Notes: a model not told the origin generated them from the letters alone. 64,000 nt of DNA from Fusibacter sp. 3D3 (GCF_001748365.1 NZ_BDHH01000004.1:163174-227173), one strand, 5' to 3'; counted from the stretch's first letter, positions 16,602 to 25,534 are shown. Numbers and translations are program-made.

Positions 16602-18492
16602 AAGCTTCTCCGATCTCAACGATGTCACCTGTTTCTTCTAATGAATAACCACCAATTTCTGTCATTTGTTTTTTGAAATAAGGCGATTTTATCAGTTCGA
16701 TAAAGTGCTGTACTCTAAAATCATTTAACATCTCGTAAGCAATTAAAAAATCATAGGATTCATAGCCCACTTCAATGAAATCAAGGTTCATGGATTTTGC
16801 CGCAGAATAAACACCAAGTCCAACATCGGCACTCTCCGATGCAACAGTGACTGCAACAGCCATATGCGTGACCGCTTCTCGATGATAACCCTTTATTTGA
16901 TCGCTATTAACTCCTAATTTTGAGAGTTCATAGTCAAGCAACTGCCTTGTGCCAGCACCTTTTTGCCTGTTGATGAACACAATTTCTGTTCTCATCAAAT
17001 CTTGAAAAGTATGAATTGCCTTAGGATTACCTTTTCTCACCATAAGACCTTGTAACCTTTTGACGCCTTTGATCAGTATCATTTTCCGCTTTGGAAAAAA
17101 ACGCTGAACACTGCTGATATTATATATACCCGTTTTTTCATCAATTAAATGAATGGGTGCCATATGACATTCGTCTTTAATTAGCGCCATGATCCCACCC
17201 AGGCTCCCCACATGCGTGGAAGTCATCGGCATTCGATCTGCAATCATATCCAGTAGCAAGTCATGGCTGCCGATCACCACAAGCCTTTCTGATAAGGTGT
17301 GAAGGGGTTTTAACAGTTTAATACTGACCTTTTCACCTCTTTCAATGCCTTCCGAAAGCCGTGGTATCGTCAAAATGCCATCTGCTTTCACTAGGCTCAT
17401 GGTAGTTCCTGCCCCTCTACTTAGAGGTGTCACCACCCATTTGTGATTGACTTCTCCCAAAGTCACTCTCACCAACTCTTCGTGTTTAAGAGAGGAGACC
17501 ACTCTTTGGGTCAATACGCCTTCATGGATGGACATCGCATCCATCTGTCCATGCCAACTTTCGATCAAGGGCTTCACGAATGCTTCAAATGCGAAAAATG
17601 CAGATACAGGGTAACCTGGAAGTCCAACCACACTTTTACCGTTAACTTTGCCTAGAATTGTCGGTTTTCCAGGCTTTATAGCGACACCATGCACGATGAC
17701 CTCACCAAGTGCCTCAATGGTACTTACGGTATAGTCCTTGGCGCCTGCTGAAGATCCTGCAATAGTAATCAGCATATGATTTTCGACAAGCCCTTTTTCT
17801 ATGGCCGCTTTTAGGGCTTCTGGCTCATCTTGACAGGGGCAATAAATCTTTGTCAAACACCCCATTTCAATGAGCAAACCTTCTATTACACTTGAATTCG
17901 AATCTATTATTTTACCACGTGATAACGCATCGAATTCTTGAACGATTTCATTTCCAGTGGGCAAAATGCCAACTTTTAATTTTTCAAAGACATCCACTGA
18001 AGGCACGCCCCCACTGATTAAAGCCCCTAAGTCCATAGGTCTCACTTTATGGCATGAAGGTAGAAGCATCTCGTAAGCGATAATATCCTCTCCCACTTGT
18101 CTCACATGCTGCCATGAGTATGCAGCTTCCACGATTTCAATTACGCCCTCATGGATTGGCTTTACATCCTCAATCATAATGACACTGTCTTTATCTTTAG
18201 GCATCAAATTGCCTGTATTGACATACTCATAATCTTCATGCTCTGATAATTGCATCGGATTTTTTTCATTTGCGCCCTGCGTCCTGTCAGAGAGCACTGC
18301 AATCCCATCCATTGCAGCACAAGGATCACTTGGAGATGATCGATGTGCAAAAACAGGCCCCGTTGTAATGCGATGCAGTGTCGATTTCACAGGCACATTT
18401 TCTACTTTAAGTGGATTTTCAAGCTGTGCTCTATAGAGTTTTAAAGCCTCATCAAGCGGCATATTGGAAATATAAACATTTCTTTGAGTCAC
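16594..18492 (-). CDS. MoeA-type molybdopterin protein with C-terminal PBP-like domain
   Basis: 632 residues; GTG start sharing a base with the moeA stop (TAGTG), with AGAGGTG upstream. The first 400 or so residues are a MoeA fold: SPSDPCAAMDGIA, the MoCF domain with GILPTGNEIV, TIAGSSAGAKDYT and VGLPGYPVSAFFAFE. The last 230 residues form a PBP-like domain (from about 405) with RQKGAGTRQLLDY and ADVGLGVYSAAK, as in a group of clostridial and archaeal MoeA proteins. It should insert metal into the pterin or act as second MoeA for tungsten; the appended domain may bind the oxyanion or sense it. The role of the fusion is not established. Confidence 0.88.
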   Translation of the reverse strand: MTQRNVYISNMPLDEALKLYRAQLENPLKVENVPVKSTLHRITTGPVFAHRSSPSDPCAAMDGIAVLSDRTQGANEKNPMQLSEHEDYEYVNTGNLMPKDKDSVIMIEDVKPIHEGVIEIVEAAYSWQHVRQVGEDIIAYEMLLPSCHKVRPMDLGALISGGVPSVDVFEKLKVGILPTGNEIVQEFDALSRGKIIDSNSSVIEGLLIEMGCLTKIYCPCQDEPEALKAAIEKGLVENHMLITIAGSSAGAKDYTVSTIEALGEVIVHGVAIKPGKPTILGKVNGKSVVGLPGYPVSAFFAFEAFVKPLIESWHGQMDAMSIHEGVLTQRVVSSLKHEELVRVTLGEVNHKWVVTPLSRGAGTTMSLVKADGILTIPRLSEGIERGEKVSIKLLKPLHTLSERLVVIGSHDLLLDMIADRMPMTSTHVGSLGGIMALIKDECHMAPIHLIDEKTGIYNISSVQRFFPKRKMILIKGVKRLQGLMVRKGNPKAIHTFQDLMRTEIVFINRQKGAGTRQLLDYELSKLGVNSDQIKGYHREAVTHMAVAVTVASESADVGLGVYSAAKSMNLDFIEVGYESYDFLIAYEMLNDFRVQHFIELIKSPYFKKQMTEIGGYSLEETGDIVEIGEAYD

Positions 18493-19733
18493 TATATTTC
18501 ACCTCTTTTAAATAAATAAACGCTCACTTCTTGTTCTTTATAAAGACCTTCTTGTTCGCTGTTTATGTGGATATAACCTGAGGCTCTGGTCATCAAAGAA
18601 ATGAGCCCCGATTTTCCAAGAATCGGTTTGGCTTTTAATGCGTCACCCTCATAGGTGAGGTTCACCATAATAAAAGTGTCTTTTCCAGAAGAGGAATGAA
18701 TACTTTCAGTAATTTTCGCTTTTACCCTTACAGATGTTGTTTTGAGCTTGCTCACATTCTCCATATAGGGTTTTACAAGTATCTCAAAGACCAAGGCAGA
18801 TGCCGTTGGATGTCCAGGCAAACCGAAGATGAGTTTGTTTTGAACTCTACCTACAATCGTCGGTTTCCCTGGCTTGATGGATATGCCATGGATTAAGATT
18901 TCGCCATCTTCAAAGGATTCTATTACTTTATGCGTAAAATCTCTTGCACCTACTGAACTGCCCCCAGATAAAAGGATTAAATCTGCTTTATCCAGTGATT
19001 CCACAACACTCGCTTTAAGTGCATCCATATCATCGCGAATAATGGCCTTGTGGACGACTTCCCCGCCAAGTTCTGCCACTAGGCCCATGAGTGAATAACC
19101 ATTGATATCTCTAATTTGCCCCATTTCCATGGGCAAATGACAATCGACAAGTTCATCTCCTGTGGATAAAATGGCCACTTTGATCTTTTTATACACAGAC
19201 ACCTCATAAATTCCAGCCCCTGCTAATAGCCCCATATCGTATGCACTTATTTTTTTACCAGATTCTATGATCAACTGGCTCTTTTTAAGATCGTCCCCAC
19301 AATAAATAATATTTTCTCCAAATGCAATGGGCTGATGAATCAGTATTAAATCTGAAGACATCTGTTCAGAATGTTCAATCATAACCATCCCATCTGAGCC
19401 AAGAGGAAGCATGCCACCCGTAGGGACATAGATAGCCTCGCCTTTTTGAAGGGTTTCCGGCATCACTTCCCCCATAACAGATTCCGCTTTAAGGGTTAGC
19501 ATTGCAGGAATACTTTCTGTAGCGCCCATCACATCATTTACTTTAACGGCGTATCCGTCCACTGTTGATCTATCAAAAGAAGGGATATCGACTTCTGAAT
19601 ACACGTTTTCACAAGCAATACGACCATAACAGGCTCCAATTGGAACGTGTTCTGTCTCAAGTTCTATTTTTGAAGCTTCTTGATAGAGCATGGCTTGTGC
19701 TTCATTTAAAGCTCTAATTTTGAAAAAATTCAT
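18492..19733 (-). CDS. moeA: Molybdopterin molybdotransferase
   Basis: 413 residues, normal MoeA length, ATG with AAAGGA nine bases upstream. It ligates molybdate or tungstate to adenylated pterin. Visible features: VDIPSFDRSTVDGYAV, ATLSTGDELV-like sequence in the form VAILSTGDELV, LLSGGSSVGARDFTH and FGLPGHPTASALVFE. The tandem with a second MoeA-type gene right behind it is common in organisms using tungsten, where the two copies are thought to handle different metals or steps. Confidence 0.95.
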   Translation of the reverse strand: MNFFKIRALNEAQAMLYQEASKIELETEHVPIGACYGRIACENVYSEVDIPSFDRSTVDGYAVKVNDVMGATESIPAMLTLKAESVMGEVMPETLQKGEAIYVPTGGMLPLGSDGMVMIEHSEQMSSDLILIHQPIAFGENIIYCGDDLKKSQLIIESGKKISAYDMGLLAGAGIYEVSVYKKIKVAILSTGDELVDCHLPMEMGQIRDINGYSLMGLVAELGGEVVHKAIIRDDMDALKASVVESLDKADLILLSGGSSVGARDFTHKVIESFEDGEILIHGISIKPGKPTIVGRVQNKLIFGLPGHPTASALVFEILVKPYMENVSKLKTTSVRVKAKITESIHSSSGKDTFIMVNLTYEGDALKAKPILGKSGLISLMTRASGYIHINSEQEGLYKEQEVSVYLFKRGEI

Positions 19734-19751
19734 TTTTTAAGATCCTTTCTT

Positions 19752-20255
19752 TTAGGCTTTAGTCATAGGCGCGGCACATTCAGAATCATCCCCTATAAGG
19801 ATTTGTATGCCATGAAAAACGGGACTTAAAATGTAATCTAAAGTCTCTTTGACTGCTTTTGGGCTCCCAGGCATATTGATGATCAAAGTATTGCCTCTAA
19901 TACCAGATACCCCCCTTGAGAGCATCCCCTTAGGTGTAATTTTTAAACTGTTATAGCGAATCGCTTCTGCTATGCCAGGTGCCTCCCTTTCAATGACGCT
20001 TAAAGTCGCCTCTGGTGTCACATCCCGCTTGCTAAAACCAGTCCCTCCTGTTGTCAAGATTAAATTAACACCAAGCTCATCTGCCATATGGACCATTGCC
20101 TTTGCAAGTTCACTTTTTTCATCTGGCACTACTATATATTTTAAGACTTGATAGCCTGCTTCGGTTACGCTGTCAGAAATGACTTTACCACTTAAATCTT
20201 CACGTTCTCCCTTGGACCCCTTATCACTCGCCGTGATTATGCCTACTGTATACAT
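19752..20255 (-). CDS. MogA/MoaB-type molybdopterin adenylyltransferase
   Basis: 167 residues from the ATG at 20255 (AAGGGG eight bases upstream). It adenylates molybdopterin before metal insertion by MoeA. It shows VGIITASDKGSKGEREDLSG at the start and LILTTGGTGFSKRDVTPEAT in the active-site loop. GMLSRGVSGIRGNTLIINMP and PGSPKAV follow. The family name (MogA, MoaB or Mog) cannot be separated with confidence from sequence alone. Its start lies 31 bp inside the end of tupC, so the two are co-translated. Confidence 0.93.
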   Translation of the reverse strand: MYTVGIITASDKGSKGEREDLSGKVISDSVTEAGYQVLKYIVVPDEKSELAKAMVHMADELGVNLILTTGGTGFSKRDVTPEATLSVIEREAPGIAEAIRYNSLKITPKGMLSRGVSGIRGNTLIINMPGSPKAVKETLDYILSPVFHGIQILIGDDSECAAPMTKA

Positions 20256-20880
20256 TACTTTTACCCCTTTCCATGGTGACAATTTCCTCGCACATACGGT
20301 TAATTTGATCCCGATCGTGTGAAATGGTAATCACGGTCATATGCATTTCTCTATTGCGCTTTGCGATTGTACTTTCAATGACTTTAATCGTGTTTTGATC
20401 GATACTTGCTGTGGGCTCATCTAATAAAAGAACCTCTGGGTTAAATACCAAAGCACGTGCCAATGCTACCTTTTGAGATTCACCACCAGACAATTGGGTT
20501 GCCATCTGATTTGCCAAAGCGTCCATCTGTAACTCATCAAGAATTGCATTAACAGAACTATTTATTTGAGCATCCGTAAAACCTCTTATTTTAAGTGGAT
20601 AAGCTATGTTGTTATATACACTCATCTGCATCATATAAGGGGTTTGGCTTAGATACGTAACACGTCTAAGATCTGTTTGTTCTAAACACTTCCCATTATA
20701 GTATATTGAGCCACGCTCATAGGGTTCAAGTCCAGCAATCATTTTCAGCAAAGTGGTTTTACCTGCACCATTTTCCCCTATAACGCCATAGACTTTTCCA
20801 CTTTTGAAAGTCGCTTTTTCGATATCTACGACCACTTTGTTTTGATATTTTTTTAATACATGCGTCAATTCAATGTCCAT
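20224..20880 (-). CDS. tupC: Tungstate ABC transporter ATP-binding protein
   Basis: 218 residues from the ATG at 20880 (GGAG nearby); a longer frame to 20970 runs back into tupB and lacks a ribosome site. ABC ATPase with Walker A GENGAGKTTLLKMI, signature LSGGESQKVALARAL, Walker B VLLLDEPTASID and H-loop TVITISHD. It powers TupB. The stop of tupB is 2 bp upstream and mogA begins within its 3' end. Operon context with a TupA-type binding protein supports tungstate rather than molybdate. Confidence 0.92.
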   Translation of the reverse strand: MDIELTHVLKKYQNKVVVDIEKATFKSGKVYGVIGENGAGKTTLLKMIAGLEPYERGSIYYNGKCLEQTDLRRVTYLSQTPYMMQMSVYNNIAYPLKIRGFTDAQINSSVNAILDELQMDALANQMATQLSGGESQKVALARALVFNPEVLLLDEPTASIDQNTIKVIESTIAKRNREMHMTVITISHDRDQINRMCEEIVTMERGKSNVYSRHNHGE

Positions 20881-20881
20881 T

Positions 20882-21571
20882 TTAGTCTCCTGCGGTGAAA
20901 TGATAGAGGATTGAATTGACAATAAATGAAATGATGAGTAAAACCATGCCCATGGCAATGGCCATCCCATAATTCCCCATACTGTTGTTCATAGCAATAT
21001 AGGTCGTCATCACCCGAGTATGACCTTTGATATTACCACCAACAATCATCACAGCGCCCACTTCTGAAATCGCTCTTCCAAACCCTGTAACAACTGCAAT
21101 CAAAATCGTTACGCGCATTTCTGTAATCATTAACATCAAAATCTGTAAGCGATTTGCCCCTAGAGTCTTTCCCACGTTATAGATCGCTCTGCCTTTTTCC
21201 TTAGAAGCATTAAAGACAATGCCCATGATAATTGGGGTCACCAATATAACTTGGGCAATGATCATCGCAGTGGGGGTAAACATCAATCCAAACGTCCCAA
21301 GCGGACCACTTCTGGAGAAAAAAATGGCAACAGCAAGTCCCACAACCACTGGCGGCAAACTCATAGCCGTATAGACAAATCGAGTAAATGCCCTTTTGAG
21401 TTTAAAGGTTTTTAAGCCAAGATAGATCCCAAATGGAATCCCCAGTAACGCAGAGCAAAAGGTAGACATTAAAGACAACCCGATGGAAAGACCCATTATC
21501 GTGTATACCTCTTTATCAAAGCTCATCAAAAGCGTTAACGCTTCTTTAAAGCCCTCTGTGATAAAATTCAT
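20882..21571 (-). CDS. tupB: Tungstate ABC transporter permease
   Basis: 229 residues with about five to six membrane helices. It contains the EAA-type cytoplasmic loop for ATPase contact (NVGKTLGANRLQILMLMITE) and the GRAISEVGAVMIVGGNIKG segment highly conserved in TupB permeases. Located between tupA and tupC with short spacing. Confidence 0.93.
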   Translation of the reverse strand: MNFITEGFKEALTLLMSFDKEVYTIMGLSIGLSLMSTFCSALLGIPFGIYLGLKTFKLKRAFTRFVYTAMSLPPVVVGLAVAIFFSRSGPLGTFGLMFTPTAMIIAQVILVTPIIMGIVFNASKEKGRAIYNVGKTLGANRLQILMLMITEMRVTILIAVVTGFGRAISEVGAVMIVGGNIKGHTRVMTTYIAMNNSMGNYGMAIAMGMVLLIISFIVNSILYHFTAGD

Positions 21572-21597
21572 ATGGCTAACTCCTTAGTGAGCACGTC

Positions 21598-22434
21598 TTA
21601 TTTTGCATTTGGGAAAAATAAGGGTTGACCATATTTTTCAACACCAAATTCGCCGATTTTCTTTTGCGTTTCAGCAGATAAAATCCACTTAATAAACTGC
21701 TGAGCCCCTTTTGAATTGATTTGATCATTTTTATTAGGATTGACCGCAATCACACCGTAATAGTTGAGCAATGCTTCATCTGCTTGATAGACAATTTCTA
21801 AGTCCAATTTATCTTGCATCGCTAGAAAAGTGGCTCTATCCGTCAATGTATAAGCCCTCAATTCACTCGCCATCATCAAAACATCACCCATACCCTTACC
21901 TGCAGATATATACCACTCTCCACTCGGCTCAAGCTCTAATACCTTCCATAAACTGATTTCTTTTTTATTTGTGCCCGAATCATCACCTCTTGACACAAAT
22001 TTCAATTGATTTTCACTGATATATTTTAAAACGCCTTCGATATGATCCATTTGAGCCGTGTCCATTTGAGTCTCAGAGCCCTTAGGCCCCACAAGTACAA
22101 AATCGTTGTACATGACATCGAATCGCTCTAAACCATCACCATCACTTACGAATTTTTCCTCGCTTGATTTTGCATGTACTAAAAGAACATCGGCTTCACC
22201 ATCCACACCCATTTGCAGCGCTTTTCCAGTTCCCACAGCGACCACTTTTACTTCTATGCCCGTCTCCTTCTCAAAATCAGGCATGATTTTATCCAATAAC
22301 CCGCTATCTTGTGTACTGGTTGTCGTCGATAAAATTAGAGCTTGTTGTGGTCTATTAAGTGTGATCACTGCAATGCCTGCGCCAATAATCAAACAGCTTA
22401 TTAATAATGATAATAACAGCGTTTTCTTCGTCAT
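21598..22434 (-). CDS. tupA: Tungstate-binding lipoprotein/periplasmic-type protein
   Basis: 278 residues. A hydrophobic N-terminal segment (residues 5-25) acts as signal or anchor; no clear lipobox cysteine follows, though CLIIGAG lies in the segment. The mature part starts with LSTTTSTQDSGLLD, the signature of TupA proteins, which bind tungstate far more tightly than molybdate. VVAVGTGKALQMGVDGEADV and FVSRGDDSGTNKKE form the oxyanion site. It is the first gene of the long tungsten/pterin/AOR/selenium block. Confidence 0.93.
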   Translation of the reverse strand: MTKKTLLLSLLISCLIIGAGIAVITLNRPQQALILSTTTSTQDSGLLDKIMPDFEKETGIEVKVVAVGTGKALQMGVDGEADVLLVHAKSSEEKFVSDGDGLERFDVMYNDFVLVGPKGSETQMDTAQMDHIEGVLKYISENQLKFVSRGDDSGTNKKEISLWKVLELEPSGEWYISAGKGMGDVLMMASELRAYTLTDRATFLAMQDKLDLEIVYQADEALLNYYGVIAVNPNKNDQINSKGAQQFIKWILSAETQKKIGEFGVEKYGQPLFFPNAK

Positions 22435-22495
22435 ATGGTTTCTCCCTCTATCTCTCTATTTTGCACTCAATCTATTCGCCTACACTTATAATGAG

Positions 22496-22517
22496 AGTGC
22501 TTGCACTTATTATTATA
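22496..22517 (-). promoter_or_regulatory. Probable -10 box and palindrome upstream of tupA
   Basis: Minus-strand TATAAT at 22517-22512, with an inverted repeat AGTGC AA GCACT at 22507-22496 just downstream of it, near the expected transcription start. I see no convincing -35. The palindrome could be an operator, for example for the divergent AraC-type gene or a tungstate sensor. Confidence 0.4.
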
Positions 22518-22677
22518 CATTATTATCCGCATCAAAAACTATCTGATAATTCAGAAAAGTATTCTTTTTTCATTATGCAATTTTTTATTGCCACACTTTC
22601 ATTTATTGCTTCCTTGGTATGGCTGTGTTACTATAAAACTAGTTATCATTAATTATGTTTTGAGGGAGGTTTTAGCA

Positions 22678-23526
22678 TTGATCAAAAACTTCGACAGATA
22701 TTTTGAAAAAAACGATGGTCTTGAAACCGATTATATGAAGATTCTTTACTACGATCTAGACAAGGATTTTAAAGGGACTTACAAATCTTATCAATATACG
22801 CGCCTCTGTACGATTTCAAGTGGGTCCAAGCATATAAAGGTCAATGAGGGCAAGGAGTTCACTTATGCTCAATCAGACTTTATTTTGTTGCCACCATATG
22901 CCAGTGTGCATATGGAAATACCCGAAAAAACCATAGCTGTCGTTTATGAACTCAGCGATAAACTGCTTGAAGATACTTTGAAAAAGGTTGAAATCAAACA
23001 TGAAATTGATGTGGATATGACTTCTGATTTGGTAAAAAAGAATTTACTCATGCCGCAGATCAATGCACATATCGAGCGAATCAAGCAATATGCACTTAGC
23101 GATGATCCCAATAAGCACTTTTTGATCGATCTATGTTCCCAAGAACTTGCTTATAATCTGATCAATCAATATAATTTGAGCTTCGACAATCGCAAAAAAC
23201 AAGAACCCGTAGAATATACCATACAATGTTTGAAAACAAATTTAAATGATCCCGAACTGACCGTTAAGGAAATAGCCTTTGCTCTCAACATGTCGCCTTC
23301 AAACTTGATCTTGATCTTTAGGCGTGCAACGGGTATGACTCCAAAAGCTTATCACAATCGTTTAAAACTCAACAAGGCAAAAGAGCTTTTAATTCATAAA
23401 AACGTTTCTGAAGTATGTTATGATTTAGGATTTGAAAGTCTCTCGTACTTTATAAAGCTCTTCAAAGGTCATTTTGGCATAACGCCAAAACAGTATTCGA
23501 TGAAAATACTTCAAGGCAAGTATTAA
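22678..23526 (+). CDS. AraC family transcriptional regulator
   Basis: 282 residues from the TTG at 22678, eight bases after GGGAGG; the frame upstream has no ribosome site. The N-terminal half is a cupin-like sensing domain (SSGSKHIKVNEGKEFTYAQ, LPPYASVHMEI). The C-terminal 100 residues carry two helix-turn-helix motifs, TVKEIAFALNMSPSNLILIF and VSEVCYDLGFESLSYFIKLF, ending GITPKQYS. Divergent from the tungsten operon across about 240 bp, so it may control it, but the inducer is unknown. It shares one base with the next gene. Confidence 0.9.
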   Translation: MIKNFDRYFEKNDGLETDYMKILYYDLDKDFKGTYKSYQYTRLCTISSGSKHIKVNEGKEFTYAQSDFILLPPYASVHMEIPEKTIAVVYELSDKLLEDTLKKVEIKHEIDVDMTSDLVKKNLLMPQINAHIERIKQYALSDDPNKHFLIDLCSQELAYNLINQYNLSFDNRKKQEPVEYTIQCLKTNLNDPELTVKEIAFALNMSPSNLILIFRRATGMTPKAYHNRLKLNKAKELLIHKNVSEVCYDLGFESLSYFIKLFKGHFGITPKQYSMKILQGKY

Positions 23527-23801
23527 TGAAAATAGAACCTCATTACAAAGTTATAATTGACAGTGGCATTTTAATCAAATATATTCAGGCTTACTTCAAG
23601 GCCATTTCATTTGAGCTGACACCACTACATTATAAAGGCTTAAAATGGGAAGTCATTTTAATCCCTATGCTTCAGGATTCAAAGGATACCAATACTTCCA
23701 TTTATATTCCTAGAACAGAAATACACTTTATCGGGGAAAAAAATAGTGTAGAAAAAATAGTCAGTGCCTATCGACTCCAGTTTTTATCTGCAGGTGGCTG
23801 A
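23526..23801 (+). CDS. Small protein of unknown function coupled to the AraC gene
   Basis: 91 residues; ATG overlaps the AraC stop (TAATG), indicating translational coupling. No membrane segment, cysteine motif or family signature that I recognise. It is predicted to be a small alpha/beta protein (VIIDSGILIKYIQAYF, WEVILIPML, IHFIGEKNSVEKIVSAY). Its tight link to the regulator suggests an accessory or co-regulator role, which is only inference. Confidence 0.65.
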   Translation: MKIEPHYKVIIDSGILIKYIQAYFKAISFELTPLHYKGLKWEVILIPMLQDSKDTNTSIYIPRTEIHFIGEKNSVEKIVSAYRLQFLSAGG

Positions 23802-23847
23802 AATGATTTTAGAAAAATTTAAGAAACAGTAAAGGTTTTTTTAAAAA

Positions 23848-23952
23848 ACTAAAGTTATAATCGCTTTAGTTTCAACATACAAATTCTAATTTGTATAACC
23901 CCGGAACTGCAAAACCCTTATAGTCACCGTTCATTGAACGGTGATTTTTTTA
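23848..23952 (+). terminator. Tandem hairpins ending in an intrinsic terminator
   Basis: AAACTAAAG/CTTTAGTTT is followed by CAAATT/AATTTG and finally TCACCGTT CATTG AACGGTGA plus seven T (23924-23952). The last hairpin is a textbook terminator for the AraC pair. The C-rich single-stranded segment between the hairpins (CCCCGGAACTGCAAAACCC) could belong to a structured RNA, but I recognise no class. Confidence 0.75.
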
Positions 23953-24016
23953 TATTTCTAGACGTTATAGGTTTCAAATTGGTATAATAGTGTGAAACTA
24001 TAACTCGGAGGTTTTT

Positions 24017-25024
24017 ATGAAAAAAATATATCCTGAAATTCATTTTTTCAGAATAGCAGCTTGTTTGATGGTCATTATTATACATACAACTGCAACCCCT
24101 GTTGTAACACTGATTCCAAACAGCATACCACAGTTATTCTTCACTATACTAAATCGCTTTTCTAAACCTTCTGTGCCCATGTTTGTCTTTATGAGTGGTT
24201 TTTTACTCAGCATGCTATACAGAGATAAAACCATGAATCCACTTGTGTTTTGGAAAAAGAGACTCCCAAAACTTTTACTGCCCTATATCCTATGGGCGAC
24301 CCTCTATTATAGCCTCTTTGCAATTAGAGGTATCTACCCTTTCAACTTCTCATTTTACATTAAAGGTTTATTGCAGGGTAATTTTATCTATCATCTTTAT
24401 TTTATGATCATTATCATCCAGTTTTATGTCGGCTATCCTTTGCTTCACTATCTTCAAAAAAAGGTAGGCGATACAAATTTATTCTTAATTGCTTTAGGGC
24501 TTCAACTTTCAACCCTTTTGATCACTTTGCCCCTTCAAGATCGGCTCATGACCACTTATATCAGTTATTTTGTGCTCGGCATGCTCATGACCCAGGCTTT
24601 TGATCTGAAATTAAAATCACCCTTATACTATCTGAGCGCCTTTGTGATTATGGGCAGTCTCTACACGTATCAATTCATCGGCTACACCAATAATGGTCTC
24701 GTTATTGACTCCAAACTATCTGCCTTAACCTATATTGTATTCAGCTTATTAACCTGTTTTGCCCTGCTGATGGCTTTTAGATCGTTCACGCCTGTTTACG
24801 CACAGCATAGGTCAAAAATTGACTTTTTGAGTCAATCCACCTTGACCTTATATTATGCGCATCCACTGATTTTAATATTAATAGGGGCTCTTTTGGATAT
24901 GAGTTCTATGACTTCTATAAGTTTACGTGCCTTCATTTCGTTTATTGCTGTATTTATCATTTTGATTCCGATTTTCAGTTTATATGCATATGCTGTTAGA
25001 ATGCTCAGTAAGAATCATTTGTAA
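24017..25024 (+). CDS. Acyltransferase 3 family membrane protein
   Basis: 335 residues with about ten membrane helices. The start, IHFFRIAACLMVIIIHTTATP, carries the conserved histidine, and FVFMSGFLLSML follows, as in acyltransferase family 3 (OafA/WecH/NRT type). Such proteins O-acetylate or succinylate surface polysaccharides, peptidoglycan or other glycoconjugates at the membrane. ATG preceded by CGGAGG; a TATAAT at about 23980 precedes it. Single-gene unit, so the substrate is not indicated by neighbours. Confidence 0.88.
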   Translation: MKKIYPEIHFFRIAACLMVIIIHTTATPVVTLIPNSIPQLFFTILNRFSKPSVPMFVFMSGFLLSMLYRDKTMNPLVFWKKRLPKLLLPYILWATLYYSLFAIRGIYPFNFSFYIKGLLQGNFIYHLYFMIIIIQFYVGYPLLHYLQKKVGDTNLFLIALGLQLSTLLITLPLQDRLMTTYISYFVLGMLMTQAFDLKLKSPLYYLSAFVIMGSLYTYQFIGYTNNGLVIDSKLSALTYIVFSLLTCFALLMAFRSFTPVYAQHRSKIDFLSQSTLTLYYAHPLILILIGALLDMSSMTSISLRAFISFIAVFIILIPIFSLYAYAVRMLSKNHL

Positions 25025-25072
25025 ATATTCAGTGAACCCTTTTTAAAACAGTTGACATGCCTATTGATCAAG

Positions 25073-25202
25073 CGTAATATAACCCTTGAAGAGATGTCCC
25101 CCACTTCTTAAAGTGGGCGTCCAAACTCCCACTGGATGCAATCCGATCGGATTGCGTGGGGGGTTACGAAGGTAGCGAAGTGGACTGAGTATACGCTTTG
25201 AT
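25073..25202 (-). repeat. Copy B of the dispersed palindromic element
   Basis: Reverse orientation to copies A and C. On the minus strand it runs from ATCAAAGCGTATACTCAGTC through CACTTCGCTACCTTCG, an ATCCGATCGGAT palindrome, CCAGTGGGAGTTTGGACG and the AAGAAGTGGGGGACATCTC block to GGGTTATATTACG. The layout with a terminal hairpin and TTATATTACG end resembles the right end of IS200/IS605 elements. No transposase or TnpB frame is left. Confidence 0.8.
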
Positions 25203-25291
25203 AGATTGGAAAGTTCATGATACAGAATAGAGTAAATGGTTCGTGCAAAACTGGCTTTTGACACTGTAACCTCAGATTGGAGTGTTTTTTT

Positions 25292-25522
25292 ATGATTCAA
25301 AAGATGGAGATTGTGCTTGTACTTGTTGCTATTGTTTTATTGACGCTCTTTAGCGCCTCATTTGCCGATCCCTCAACAGATAACAGTCCATATGATCGTG
25401 AAAATGCATTTTATGGACGTGATATTTTAAAGGAATCTTCTGATTCAGAATCTTTTTCAGATGATTTATCCGCTGATTATGATCCTTATTTTTGGGGTGT
25501 CCCTGATTTTAGTCATCAATGA
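25292..25522 (+). CDS. Short exported or membrane-anchored protein
   Basis: 76 residues from the ATG at 25292, nine bases after GGAG. Residues 5-23 form a hydrophobic helix (EIVLVLVAIVLLTLFSASFA) that could be a signal peptide with an alanine-type cleavage site. The remainder is short, very acidic and rich in Asp and Ser (ESSDSESFSDDLSADYDPYF). No family recognised. A strong terminator follows. Confidence 0.6.
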   Translation: MIQKMEIVLVLVAIVLLTLFSASFADPSTDNSPYDRENAFYGRDILKESSDSESFSDDLSADYDPYFWGVPDFSHQ

Positions 25523-25534
25523 CCAATATTGTAC

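Noticed and set aside
7008-22434. An in-frame UGA selenoprotein in the W/Se block
   Set aside because: I looked for frames continuing past TGA with SECIS-like hairpins; AOR and other genes are complete without UGA. No selenoprotein can be supported in this window.
25061-25300. Minus-strand 79-residue frame ending GLHPVGVWTPTLRSGG
   Set aside because: It is simply the dispersed repeat (copy B) read as protein; such hypothetical proteins arise wherever the repeat is present.
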